Origin: Gammaproteobacteria bacterium
GTDB taxonomy: Bacteria; Pseudomonadota; Gammaproteobacteria; Pseudomonadales; Azotimanducaceae
Assembly: GCA_027297435.1 (NCBI GenBank)
Contig: JAPUIA010000260.1
Location: forward strand, 1-45,653
Length of the DNA: 45,653 nt
Reading direction: 5' to 3'
Both the position numbers and the translations under genes were made by a program. Positions 22,958 to 31,518 of the stretch are shown one piece after another; position 1 is the first letter of the stretch, and each line of letters begins with the position of its first letter. The notes below the pieces were generated by a model. It worked only from the letters and a program-made list of their open reading frames with translations. It ran no database searches and had not been told where the DNA came from.

Positions 22958-23665
22958 CTAGGCGATCGACCAGTTTTCGCCGAAGGGTCGAATCAGGACG
23001 TTGAACGTCCAAGCCGATCTGGCTTGGTGTGCTACGTGGTAACACTCGTCCGCGATATCGCGGGGATGGCAGAAGAAATCATCCGGCTTGTCCGCGAAAC
23101 GCTTGCGGGTCCAGGGTACGTCTATGACCGCATCGATCGCGATGAACGCAACGTGTACACCTTTCGGGCCCAGATGGCGCGCCATCGACTCACAAAGAAT
23201 ACGCTGGGCCGCCTTGGTAGGCGCAAAACCCGCAAAGTTTTCCACGCCCCGATAGGCGGAGGTGTTGCCGGTACAGAGTATCGCGCCATGCCCCTGTTCG
23301 ATCATTTGCGGCGCTGCGGCTTGCGCAAGATGCAGGAGCGCCATCGTGTTGATCTGAAAGTTTCGGTTCAGCACGTCGGGATCGATGCTTAGAAAATCTC
23401 CGAAAGCGCCCCCTACCGCGTTGTGGATGACGATGGAGGGCGCCCCAAGCTCTGTCCGTACTTGCTGCAACGTTGCTTTGAGCTGCTCCGTTTCGCTGAC
23501 GTCGCACGTGTAGGCCTTGGTGTTGACCGTCGCTTGCTCGATCTCATTCAGGCGTTCGGTATTGCGCGCGAGCATTGCAACATCATAGGTTTGGGCAAAC
23601 CGCTCTACCAACGCTCTACCGGTGCCGGGACCGACCCCGGTGACTAAGCAAACTTCTCGACTCAT
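22958..23665 (-). CDS. Short-chain dehydrogenase/reductase-like protein
   Basis: A 235-residue Rossmann-fold protein with the NAD(P) motif TGVGPGTG (9-16), the NAG-equivalent HNAVGGAFGDF, and helix 5 segment GFAPTKAAQRILCESMARHLG. The classical YxxxK catalytic pair reads FAPTK, so the tyrosine is phenylalanine while the lysine is kept, and the usual upstream Ser region is GNTSAYRG. Catalysis may use other residues, or the protein may bind cofactor without standard chemistry. No signal peptide. Its 5' neighbour, the amidohydrolase gene, ends 27 bases upstream on the same strand. Confidence 0.85.
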   Translation of the reverse strand: MSREVCLVTGVGPGTGRALVERFAQTYDVAMLARNTERLNEIEQATVNTKAYTCDVSETEQLKATLQQVRTELGAPSIVIHNAVGGAFGDFLSIDPDVLNRNFQINTMALLHLAQAAAPQMIEQGHGAILCTGNTSAYRGVENFAGFAPTKAAQRILCESMARHLGPKGVHVAFIAIDAVIDVPWTRKRFADKPDDFFCHPRDIADECYHVAHQARSAWTFNVLIRPFGENWSIA

Positions 23666-23692
23666 CGTGTCCTCCTTGTATCCGTGTCCTTG

Positions 23693-26600
23693 TCAACGCG
23701 TCGTCTGTGGGTTAGGCCCCGTGTGCCACCACCATTGATCGGGTAGGGGTCGTTGCTGCGGCCATACCTGGTCGAGCGTCGCAGCCTCGAAAACCTGCCC
23801 ACCTTTCACGACGAGCTGCAGGTCTACCGTGTTGCGCACGTCCAGCAGAGGGTCGCTATTCAGCACCACCAGGTCCGCCAGTTTGCCTTGCGCGATCGTG
23901 CCGATATCTTCGGCAACACCGATGATTTCCGCACCGTGACGGGTCGCCGCAGTCAACGCCTCCAGCGGCGTCAGGCCACCACTGGCGATAGCCCACAACT
24001 CCCAATGATACCCAAGACCCTGCAGCTGGCCGTGTGCGCCCACGCCGACACGCCCGCCGGCACGAATGATCTTGGCCGCCTGCGCCGCAACGCGCGAGAA
24101 CGTGTACTCACGCTCATGGAACCACGGCCGGCGCAACGTGCGCGCAGCGAGGAATTGAGCCGGCGTAAACCGCCGTAGCTTCGCGTCCTCATGGGGCGAC
24201 TCGTTGGTGTAGTAAAAGTTTTCCCCGGACGGGCCACCGTAGGTCACCAACAACGTCGGGGTGTACGACATCCCGGATTGGGCAACCAGTTGTACCGTGT
24301 CGTCATACAGGTCGATGATCGGAAAGTTGTGCTCGTTGCCGCGAAACCCATCGATCGCATGGGTCATGTCCAGTTTCATGTCGAGCGAGCCTTCGGCCGT
24401 CGGCATCAGTTGCAACTTCTTCGCCGCCTGAACCAGCCATTGGCGCTGCTTGCGATTGCCGGAGATGTATGCCTTCAAGTTCCTGACCCGATAATGTTCC
24501 TTATAGCGGGTCAACACCGCTTCCGCGTGTTCTCGCGAACGAAATTCATTGTTGCTGAAGATGCCCGGGCCGGTGGACAGCGCGCGCGGGCCGATCATCA
24601 TCCCGGCGTCGAGCAGGTCTTCGTAGGACAGAATGTCGACGGTGCTCGGCTGTACGTCCAGACCCGTCGTCACGCCGTAGGCCAGGTTGGCGAGAAACGA
24701 CGCGTTGTTCGTATCCAACACCCGCCGCAGCGGTCGGTAGTGAGCATGGGTGTCGACAAAGCCCGGCAAGATGTACTTGCCCGTCACATCGATGATCTCG
24801 ACGTCGTCATCGAGCGCGACATCGGCTCTCACACCAACGCCCGCGATGCGGTCGCGGTCGATGAGCACGACCGCGTCCTCGAGGGGTACCGCACCCTCTT
24901 CCATCGACAAGACCGTTGCTCCCACCAACGCAACTCGTCCTTCGGGGCGGTAGCGCGGCCGGTAAACTTCGAGCGCGATACTGGAAACGGATTCGTGCGC
25001 TTCCATGAGTGGCTCGACATCGTCCGGGCCATCACCGTCGTCGCTATTCTCCGCGTCGTCGTCTTCGTCCTCCTCAAAAGAGACGTCGGCCACCGCCCGC
25101 TGGTATAGCTGATGCCCCGTAGACCAAAACACTTGCTTGCCGGCATCGGCCCAACCAAAAAAATCCGCGCCGATATCGGTCAACCGTGCGAGCGGCATGG
25201 ACGGCTTCGTGATGTCGAGCGAGACGTTTCGCAAATGAGCGTTCAGCAATCGCACCAAGTACAACTGATTGGCGTGGTGAATCAGAACGTGGCGCCCATC
25301 CGGCGCGATCCGCACGTCTTTCGAACCCACCGCCTCCTCGGCAAAATATATTCCGGGACCTTTCGACTGCAACAGAACGTGTCGGTCGGTACCGTCATAG
25401 CGTATCGACGTGAGGCCCGACGTATCGTTGTTGGCGAACGCGCCGCCACTGAGATAGAGATAGATACGATCGGCTTCCGGGCCGAAGTGCGGAGTACCGT
25501 AACCGCGCGACGGTATGACCACGCTTGCAGCGCCACCGCTCGCCGATAGCCACACGACATCGGATCCTACCGGTGCGCCGAAATCGGCTTCCCGGTAGAG
25601 GCGCTCATAACCGGTTGCTCGAAGCGCAACCAGCCGTTCGCCATCGCGAGACCACGCCGGGTCCGTGTAATGCCCTCGGTGCTCGGTCAACTGGCGCGGA
25701 TTGCCTCGCCCGTTGGCACGCATACGCCAGATATGGCCGCCGATGCTCGACCAATCGACAAACGCCAGATGACGACTATCGGGCGACCAAGTGGGATGGA
25801 AGGCCTGCATGTCTTCAGGGGTCAATGTTTGCGTCTCGCCCGTCGCAAACGTGTGGATGTGGATGCGCGTAAACGCGGAAAATGCCAATCGCTCACCATC
25901 CGGCGACACGGCCGGATCGCGAATCAACCTCGCTTTCACCGGCCCAACGCCCAAGCGGTGTGGAAAGTTCAGGCGCGGACCGAGCCCCAATTTAACGTCA
26001 GCCGAAAACGGTATCCGGCTGACCTCTCGGGTACTCAGCGTGACTTGCCGAATGCCACCCTCAGCCGTATAGATAACGGCAAGCCCGTCCGGCGTAAACG
26101 CATATCCGGGTAGCAGATCTCGGGTGAAACGCGCCTCCTGATCGTCGCGCTGGACCGGGTAGACCAACCAGTCGTCCTCACCGGTATTCAAATCACGTAC
26201 GCGCAATCCGGTTTGTTGCTCGTAGCGGGTTCCGTAAACCAAGGTCCCACCATCCGGTGAGAGAACGGGTCGAATCGCGCTACCCTGGGCTCGGGTCAAG
26301 ATGTCTTCCACATCTTCCCGTAGATCGCGGCGCGCAATCTGCCACAAGGGAAAGCGCAGGTTGTAGCCGAAACCACCATTCTTGCGCGCATAGTAGAGGT
26401 AACGCCCGTCCGGCGAATAGGTCGCGCCCAACGCGTTGTGACGTTGATTGACGGGCGTGTTCGAGTTGCCTTTCGCGTGCGTCACCTGGACACCCTTGCC
26501 GCCGTCGATGTGATACGCCCACAGCTCGAACGTCCGCAATCCCCAGGTGGTACGAGATACGATGACGTGTTGTCCGTCGGGCGACCAATTCGGCGACGCG

Positions 26601-26980
26601 AAGTCGACGCGATCGTCGCCGGGCCCGATTTTCTTCGGGTTGGCGCCATCGCGTTCCATGATCCATACCCCCTCTCGGCCATCGCGATCCGAAATGAAGG
26701 CGACGTGCTCTCCATCGGGTGAGAATTTCGGTTGACTGTCGTAAGCCATGCCTTCAGTAATCGCCCGAGCGTCGCCACCGGCAATCGGTAGCAAGTAGAG
26801 GTCACCCAGAATCTCCATGACGAGTTGCTGGCCATCCGGAGCGACATCCAGCGACAACCAGGTTGCTTCCGTAACGGTAAACTCGAGCGTTCGCTCGGGT
26901 TCGAGCGGCAACGTTTCTTCGTCGGCGAACCCAGCTACGGCAACTGACAACAACAGCAACCAGGTGACGGGATATTTCAC
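23693..26980 (-). CDS. Exported beta-propeller (TolB/PD40-like) and amidohydrolase fusion
   Basis: The GTG at 26980 follows AAGGGAAGC and begins a signal peptide (MKYPVTWLLLLSVAVAGFADEE), giving 1095 residues; longer frames lack this fit. Residues about 40-600 contain many PD40/WD40-like repeats (SPDGEHVAFISDRDG, SPDGRYLYYARKNGG, SPDSRHLAFVDWS). An acidic linker (about 633-655, EEDEDDDAENSDDGDG) leads to an amidohydrolase domain with the metal motif FVDTHAHYRP near 742 and IDLVV-type C-terminal features (IAQGKLADLVVLNSDPL). It probably hydrolyses a peptide or cyclic amide in the periplasm. The substrate is unknown. Confidence 0.88.
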   Translation of the reverse strand: MKYPVTWLLLLSVAVAGFADEETLPLEPERTLEFTVTEATWLSLDVAPDGQQLVMEILGDLYLLPIAGGDARAITEGMAYDSQPKFSPDGEHVAFISDRDGREGVWIMERDGANPKKIGPGDDRVDFASPNWSPDGQHVIVSRTTWGLRTFELWAYHIDGGKGVQVTHAKGNSNTPVNQRHNALGATYSPDGRYLYYARKNGGFGYNLRFPLWQIARRDLREDVEDILTRAQGSAIRPVLSPDGGTLVYGTRYEQQTGLRVRDLNTGEDDWLVYPVQRDDQEARFTRDLLPGYAFTPDGLAVIYTAEGGIRQVTLSTREVSRIPFSADVKLGLGPRLNFPHRLGVGPVKARLIRDPAVSPDGERLAFSAFTRIHIHTFATGETQTLTPEDMQAFHPTWSPDSRHLAFVDWSSIGGHIWRMRANGRGNPRQLTEHRGHYTDPAWSRDGERLVALRATGYERLYREADFGAPVGSDVVWLSASGGAASVVIPSRGYGTPHFGPEADRIYLYLSGGAFANNDTSGLTSIRYDGTDRHVLLQSKGPGIYFAEEAVGSKDVRIAPDGRHVLIHHANQLYLVRLLNAHLRNVSLDITKPSMPLARLTDIGADFFGWADAGKQVFWSTGHQLYQRAVADVSFEEDEDDDAENSDDGDGPDDVEPLMEAHESVSSIALEVYRPRYRPEGRVALVGATVLSMEEGAVPLEDAVVLIDRDRIAGVGVRADVALDDDVEIIDVTGKYILPGFVDTHAHYRPLRRVLDTNNASFLANLAYGVTTGLDVQPSTVDILSYEDLLDAGMMIGPRALSTGPGIFSNNEFRSREHAEAVLTRYKEHYRVRNLKAYISGNRKQRQWLVQAAKKLQLMPTAEGSLDMKLDMTHAIDGFRGNEHNFPIIDLYDDTVQLVAQSGMSYTPTLLVTYGGPSGENFYYTNESPHEDAKLRRFTPAQFLAARTLRRPWFHEREYTFSRVAAQAAKIIRAGGRVGVGAHGQLQGLGYHWELWAIASGGLTPLEALTAATRHGAEIIGVAEDIGTIAQGKLADLVVLNSDPLLDVRNTVDLQLVVKGGQVFEAATLDQVWPQQRPLPDQWWWHTGPNPQTTR

Positions 26981-27127
26981 TGAGCTTCCCTTAACAATCC
27001 GATGCAACGAACCAGGCGAACCCGCCATTCTCACCATCTGGACCGCAAACGCAATCAGCCCTTTACCCCGTCGGCGAGCATGAAATTCCGACGGCGGATG
27101 TTTAGGATAGCCGCAGATTCATCGATT

Positions 27128-27141
27128 GGAGTCGTCGGATC
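27128..27141 (+). promoter_or_regulatory. Ribosome binding site with an apparent ATC start codon
   Basis: GGAG (27128-27131) sits 7 bases before ATC (27139-27141). This ATC falls where homologues' Met would be, just ahead of the first beta strand (ISEIIVIGAGIAGL). No ATG, GTG or TTG occurs in frame between the upstream stop (27103-27105) and the GTG at 27217, which lies after the FAD motif. Confidence 0.5.
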
Positions 27142-28395
27142 TCTGAGATCATCGTCATCGGCGCCGGCATCGCCGGCCTGACATCTGCACTAACCCTGCA
27201 CCGCGGCGGGCACCGTGTGCGCGTATTCGAGGCCGTACCCGAGATTCAAACGCTCGGCGTCGGCATCAACCTCTTACCCCATTCCGTCAGCGAGCTTTGG
27301 CGACTCGACCTGCGAGAACCACTGGATGCGACCGCGATCCGTACGGGTGCGCTGCGTTACCACGCGACGGATGGCAAGACCATCTGGTCGGAACCCCGCG
27401 GTATCGATGCAGGGTACCCCTGTCCACAATATTCGATTCACCGCGGCGAGCTGCAACAAATCCTGCTCAATACCGTACTTCGCGAGCTCGGAAGCGACGC
27501 CGTGGTCACGGGTCGCCGATTTACTCACTTGAGCCAGACGGACAAAAGCGTCAGCGCACATTTTCGTGAGGAAGGTTCCGGTGGGGCCCTGGAAGCGGTA
27601 GACGGCGATTGCCTGATCGGCGCCGATGGCATCATGTCGACGGTAAGATCCGGGTTTTATCCGGACGAAGGCAATCCTGTATACGCCGGCCAGATCTTGT
27701 GGCGCGGCGTGACCGAGGCAGAACCCTTTGCCGACGGCCGCACGATGGTGATGATCGGCAACAACGCGCTAAAGGCCGTCGTCTATCCGATCGCGGCTAG
27801 ACCCAATGGCCGTCAACTCATCAACTGGATCGCCGAGCGTGCGATCGACAAGGCGCTGCCCCAGAACAAGGGCGATTGGAACAAACCCGGCGACAAGGCG
27901 GATTTTCTCGAATACTTTACGAACTGGCACTTCGATTGGTTGGACATGCCGAAACTATTCGCCGGCTCGGAGGGTTGTTGGGAATTCCCCATGGTCGATC
28001 GGGACCCGGTGGCGCGTTGGTCATTCGATCGCGTCACGTTGATCGGCGACGCCGCGCACGCAATGCGACCCAACGGTTCGAACGGCGCATCGCAAGCCAT
28101 TCTCGACGCGGTGGCGCTCGCTGATGCGCTGCATGACGAGACCCGGATAGAGGCGGCGTTAAAGCGCTATGAAACCGCGCGATTGGCGGCCACCGCTGCA
28201 TTGACCCTTTCGAATCGGCAAACGGGTCCGGAAGTCGTGCTGCAGATGGTTCACGAGCGCTGCCCCGATGGCTTCGACGACATCTATGATCACTTCACGG
28301 AAGCCGAACTCACTGAGATCGCAGATTCTTACAAACAACTGGCGGGTTTCACCACACAACAGGTCGCGGCAGCGATGCGGCAACCAGATGAGTGA
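27139..28395 (+). CDS. FAD-dependent aromatic-ring-type monooxygenase
   Basis: A flavoprotein hydroxylase of the UbiH/salicylate hydroxylase type, about 418 residues. The N-terminal dinucleotide motif is VIGAGIAGLTSAL; the second FAD motif is LIGDAAHAMRPNGSNGASQAILDA (GD motif near residue 305), and DG-type sequence GDCLIGADGIMS is near 160. A start at GTG 27217 would remove the FAD motif, so the ATC at 27139 is preferred. It overlaps the thioesterase gene by 8 bases. A hydroxylated aromatic or related compound is the likely substrate. Confidence 0.85.
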   Translation: MSEIIVIGAGIAGLTSALTLHRGGHRVRVFEAVPEIQTLGVGINLLPHSVSELWRLDLREPLDATAIRTGALRYHATDGKTIWSEPRGIDAGYPCPQYSIHRGELQQILLNTVLRELGSDAVVTGRRFTHLSQTDKSVSAHFREEGSGGALEAVDGDCLIGADGIMSTVRSGFYPDEGNPVYAGQILWRGVTEAEPFADGRTMVMIGNNALKAVVYPIAARPNGRQLINWIAERAIDKALPQNKGDWNKPGDKADFLEYFTNWHFDWLDMPKLFAGSEGCWEFPMVDRDPVARWSFDRVTLIGDAAHAMRPNGSNGASQAILDAVALADALHDETRIEAALKRYETARLAATAALTLSNRQTGPEVVLQMVHERCPDGFDDIYDHFTEAELTEIADSYKQLAGFTTQQVAAAMRQPDE

Positions 28396-28828
28396 TATCT
28401 GGTTTCAGCGTCCCACGCCAGAAGAACTCAATCGAGTGCATCGCGATACCGCCTGTGAAGCCTTGGGCATCGAGATCACCGAAGTTGGGGACGACTACGT
28501 ACGCGGTACGATGCCCGTCGACAAACGCACCGTACAACCCATCGGTCTGTTGCACGGCGGCGCATCGCTTTTGTTGGCCGAAACGCTCGGAAGCGCCGCG
28601 GCGATGTGCACCGTTGATCGCGACAAGTGGTTCTGTGTCGGCACGACCATCACGGCCAATCACATTCGAGCAGCGGCCAAAGGCCCCGTGCTCGGCACCG
28701 CAAAGGCGATCCACCTGGGGCGCACGTCCCAGCTTTGGGAAATCGATATCATCGACCCGGATGGCAAGTCGATCTGCCTTTCACGGTTGACGACCAACGT
28801 CGTTTCACTCGACCGGTACAAGCCATGA
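28388..28828 (+). CDS. Hotdog-fold acyl-CoA thioesterase (MenI/PaaI-like)
   Basis: A 146-residue cytoplasmic enzyme starting MSDIWFQRPTPEELN. The core hotdog signature is IGLLHGGASLLLAETLGSAAA (about 55-75), where the Glu after LLLA matches the catalytic residue of E. coli MenI (YdiI) and EntH-type thioesterases. A strand pair, FCVGTTITANHIRAA, and IHLGRTSQLWEIDI follow. It could hydrolyse an aromatic or 3-hydroxyacyl CoA ester. The ATG is inside the end of the monooxygenase gene, and its TGA overlaps the start of the DAHP synthase gene. Confidence 0.87.
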   Translation: MSDIWFQRPTPEELNRVHRDTACEALGIEITEVGDDYVRGTMPVDKRTVQPIGLLHGGASLLLAETLGSAAAMCTVDRDKWFCVGTTITANHIRAAAKGPVLGTAKAIHLGRTSQLWEIDIIDPDGKSICLSRLTTNVVSLDRYKP

Positions 28829-29862
28829 CACAGACCGACAATCTACGTATCGCCAAAACCCGACCGCTTATCTCGCCGGCGGTATTAGAAGAGGAAATTC
28901 CGCTGGAAACCAGCGCTTCGGAATTCATCGCGGCATCGCGAAAAACGGTGCGCGACATCCTGACCGGTACGGATGAGCGTCTGCTCATGATCGTCGGGCC
29001 CTGCTCGATTCACGATACCGAGGCCGCTACGGAATTCGCGACCAGACTCAAACAAGTCGCCGACACCGTGAGCGAAGCGATATTTGTCGTGATGCGCGTC
29101 TACTTCGAAAAGCCACGCACCATCGTCGGCTGGAAAGGTTTGCTGAACGATCCCGACCTAGATGGCAGCTATCGCATCAATAAAGGTCTGCGCTTGGCTC
29201 GTCGACTGCTCGCCGACGTCGCCGACATCGGACTACCCGCCGGGACAGAGTTTCTCGATACCACCTTCGGTCAGTACTACACCGACCTCATCAGCTGGGG
29301 CGCCATCGGTGCGCGAACCGCGGAAAGCCAAATTCATCGGCAATTGGCTTCCGGGCTCTCGATGCCTGTCGGCATCAAGAACCGCACGGACGGCAACGTC
29401 CAGGTGGCGATCGACGCCATCCTGGCCGCCAACCACCCGCACCTATTCCCGTCGCTGACGAAAGAAGGCGCACCCGCCATCCTCGAGACGCGTGGCAATC
29501 CGGACTGCCATCTGGTATTGCGCGGCGGTGATGAACCCAATCACAGCAAAGCCGACATCGTCGGCGTTCTCGAAGCCTTGCAGAGTGCCGATCTGCCGCA
29601 AATCGTTATGGTCGATTGTAGCCACGGGAATAGTCAAAACGACCCCAGCCGCCAACCCGCTATCGCTCACGAGACTTGGCGCCTGCGTCGGCAACTACCG
29701 GGCATACGCGCGCTGATGATCGAGAGCCACTTGTTAGCCGGAAGACAGGACCTGGGCGGTAAGCTAACCTACGGCATAAGCGTTACCGATGCGTGCCTGG
29801 GTTTCGAAGACACCGAGACGTTGTTGCAAGAGTTGGCTGCCAGCCCCAAGGAGGATTTATGA
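28825..29862 (+). CDS. 3-deoxy-7-phosphoheptulonate synthase (DAHP synthase, class I)
   Basis: It condenses phosphoenolpyruvate and erythrose 4-phosphate, the first step of the shikimate pathway. The 345 residues compare with 350 for E. coli AroG. Seen: metal-binding GPCSIHD (58-64), RVYFEKPRTIVGWKGLLNDP, GARTAESQIHRQLASG, GIKNRTDG, and VDCSHGNSQ with the metal His. In the AroF/G/H family the last motif usually reads CSHANSSK, so this one differs slightly. N-terminal regulatory residues were not identified, so the feedback type is unknown. It overlaps both operon neighbours by ATGA. Confidence 0.95.
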   Translation: MTQTDNLRIAKTRPLISPAVLEEEIPLETSASEFIAASRKTVRDILTGTDERLLMIVGPCSIHDTEAATEFATRLKQVADTVSEAIFVVMRVYFEKPRTIVGWKGLLNDPDLDGSYRINKGLRLARRLLADVADIGLPAGTEFLDTTFGQYYTDLISWGAIGARTAESQIHRQLASGLSMPVGIKNRTDGNVQVAIDAILAANHPHLFPSLTKEGAPAILETRGNPDCHLVLRGGDEPNHSKADIVGVLEALQSADLPQIVMVDCSHGNSQNDPSRQPAIAHETWRLRRQLPGIRALMIESHLLAGRQDLGGKLTYGISVTDACLGFEDTETLLQELAASPKEDL

Positions 29863-30119
29863 GCTATGAGTGGCACGATTTTATGGGCAATCTCGGCGTT
29901 GCCATGATTCTGTGGTGCTACCTGTTGCTGCAGTTGCAACGCTTGGACGTCAGTGCGGTGTCGTACTCACTCTACAACGGCATCGGCGCTGCCTTGATCA
30001 TCGTTTCGCTCGTGATCGACTTCAATCTTTCATCATTCATCATCGAGATCGCCTGGCTTGCGATCAGCTTGTACGGCATCTGCCGCTGGTGGTATCAGCG
30101 TTCGCCAAAACCCCAGTAG
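29859..30119 (+). CDS. Small integral membrane protein (CBU_0592-like)
   Basis: An 86-residue protein starting at an ATG after AAGGAGG; it overlaps the DAHP synthase stop. Three hydrophobic helices are seen (GVAMILWCYLLLQL, GIGAALIIVSLVIDF, FIIEIAWLAISLYGIC) with YSLYNGIGA between them. This pattern matches the short membrane proteins named after Coxiella CBU_0592. The function of that group is not known to me. Confidence 0.75.
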   Translation: MSYEWHDFMGNLGVAMILWCYLLLQLQRLDVSAVSYSLYNGIGAALIIVSLVIDFNLSSFIIEIAWLAISLYGICRWWYQRSPKPQ

Positions 30120-30285
30120 AGGGTAGGAGGCGGCTGCCCGTCCTTTGGACGGGTTGCCGCGATGTCCTTCGTCCATCTAGCCAAACACAAAGAATCGGGG
30201 TTGCCAACGGCCTAAAGGCGCTCCTACCTCAGAAACAAGGTTGTTCAAGGTGTGCTACGGCCGCTCCTACCCCAGTAGTGGATTC
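30118..30285. repeat. REP-like intergenic repeats
   Basis: The gap between the membrane-protein gene and the converging ureohydrolase gene contains several fragments of a GTAGGAGCGGC-type motif: GAGGGTAGGAGGCGGCTGCC at the left, CTAAAGGCGCTCCTACCTC near 30212-30230 and CGGCCGCTCCTACCCC near 30260-30275. The first faces the others in inverted orientation. Such elements form hairpins at transcript ends. Confidence 0.6.
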
Positions 30286-30286
30286 C

Positions 30287-31474
30287 CTACCGCGCATCCT
30301 CCACCGTCAGTGGGCTGACGTATCCCGATGCCAAGCCTTTGCGGTTCATCGCGATGCCCGTCAAACACTCGCGTACCAAACGGTCGGCGTTGAGGCCGGT
30401 GATGTATCCGGGATCAACCAGCGGATTGAACTCGACGAGGTCGAACCCGACCAAGGCATTATCGGAACACAGCCCACGAATCAGCGGAAACAACTCACGA
30501 GGCGTCAGACCCCCGGGTTCCGGTGTACCGGTGCCTGGCGCAAAGGCCGGATCCAGCACATCGATGTCCAGAGAAATGAACAGATACTCCGTACCCTCTC
30601 GCGCTTCCGCCAGCACGCGTTGCATGACCGCGGGCCATCCGTCCCGCTCGATTTCGACCATCGTGTGATAGCGCATGCCCTGTTCGCGCATCCACGCGAA
30701 CCCCTCTTCGCCCGGCCAATAGCCCCGAAGGCCAACCTGGATGTAGTTTTTGCCGAGAATGTGGCCTTCTTCGATCAGTCGCCTGATCGGCTTGCCGTGG
30801 GTTATCAGGTGTCCGCGTCCAAAACTACCGGCGTCGTAGTGCGCATCGAAATGAATGACGCCGACGTTCTTCTTCCCGTAGACGTCGGCAACACCGGCAA
30901 CGTCCGGATATTCGAGCGAATGATCGCCACCGATGATCACCGGTATGGCCCCGGCCTCGGCGATCTCGCGAACCATCGCGCGCACCGGTTCCATGGACCG
31001 TTCGGCACTTAAATTGTCGATAGGTGCATCGCCGTAGTCCACGACCCTGAGATCCTTGGTCCAATCGACCATCACGTGCATGTGAGGATCGGTGTAGAGA
31101 CCCCAGCCAAGATAAACGTCGGCAACGCGAAATTGTCTAGGCCCGTACGCCGCTCCGCGCATGCCGCTGCTCGTGTCGAGCGGCGCGCCCATGATCGCGA
31201 CGTCGACTTTGCCGGCCCGCAGATCCTCGGGCGTCAACGCGACGGGCTGATGGAAGAAGGTGGGTATGCCCGAGTAGCTCGGACCGGTGTCGTACCGTTG
31301 AATGTTGACGGGACCGGGGTCACGTTTGTCTTTCGACATATCGCGACGCTGCTTCCAGATGTCGATGCTTTCGTCGTCGGCATTCAGGGGGATGTAGCGT
31401 TCGGGCTTCGAATCTTCAGCGACAAACCCGATCTGCGGTACGCACAGCAAGGCGACCAAGAGCCAACGTTTCAT
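30287..31474 (-). CDS. Exported ureohydrolase (agmatinase/arginase family)
   Basis: A 395-residue manganese enzyme that cleaves a guanidino group to urea. An N-terminal signal peptide (MKRWLLVALLCVPQIGFVA, 1-19) indicates export, unusual for the family. The metal ligands are all present: GGDHS (182-186), FDAHYD (209-214) and SLDIDVLDPAFAPGTGTPEPGG (about 298-319). An N-terminal extension (20-85) is longer than in E. coli SpeB. The substrate could be agmatine, guanidinobutyrate or another guanidino compound. Downstream lies the REP-like region. Confidence 0.9.
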   Translation of the reverse strand: MKRWLLVALLCVPQIGFVAEDSKPERYIPLNADDESIDIWKQRRDMSKDKRDPGPVNIQRYDTGPSYSGIPTFFHQPVALTPEDLRAGKVDVAIMGAPLDTSSGMRGAAYGPRQFRVADVYLGWGLYTDPHMHVMVDWTKDLRVVDYGDAPIDNLSAERSMEPVRAMVREIAEAGAIPVIIGGDHSLEYPDVAGVADVYGKKNVGVIHFDAHYDAGSFGRGHLITHGKPIRRLIEEGHILGKNYIQVGLRGYWPGEEGFAWMREQGMRYHTMVEIERDGWPAVMQRVLAEAREGTEYLFISLDIDVLDPAFAPGTGTPEPGGLTPRELFPLIRGLCSDNALVGFDLVEFNPLVDPGYITGLNADRLVRECLTGIAMNRKGLASGYVSPLTVEDAR

Positions 31475-31518
31475 ATACTCCCCCCAAGGATCACGCGTTG
31501 GCTTCGAAGTTTACCGTG

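Noticed and set aside
24191-25108. 305-residue plus-strand frame opposite the amidohydrolase gene
   Set aside because: No start signal, no domain, Arg/Val-rich shadow of a clear exported enzyme gene.
29870-31012. 380-residue plus-strand frame over the ureohydrolase gene
   Set aside because: Runs through the small membrane-protein gene and REP region and then opposite the ureohydrolase, whose metal motifs are intact.
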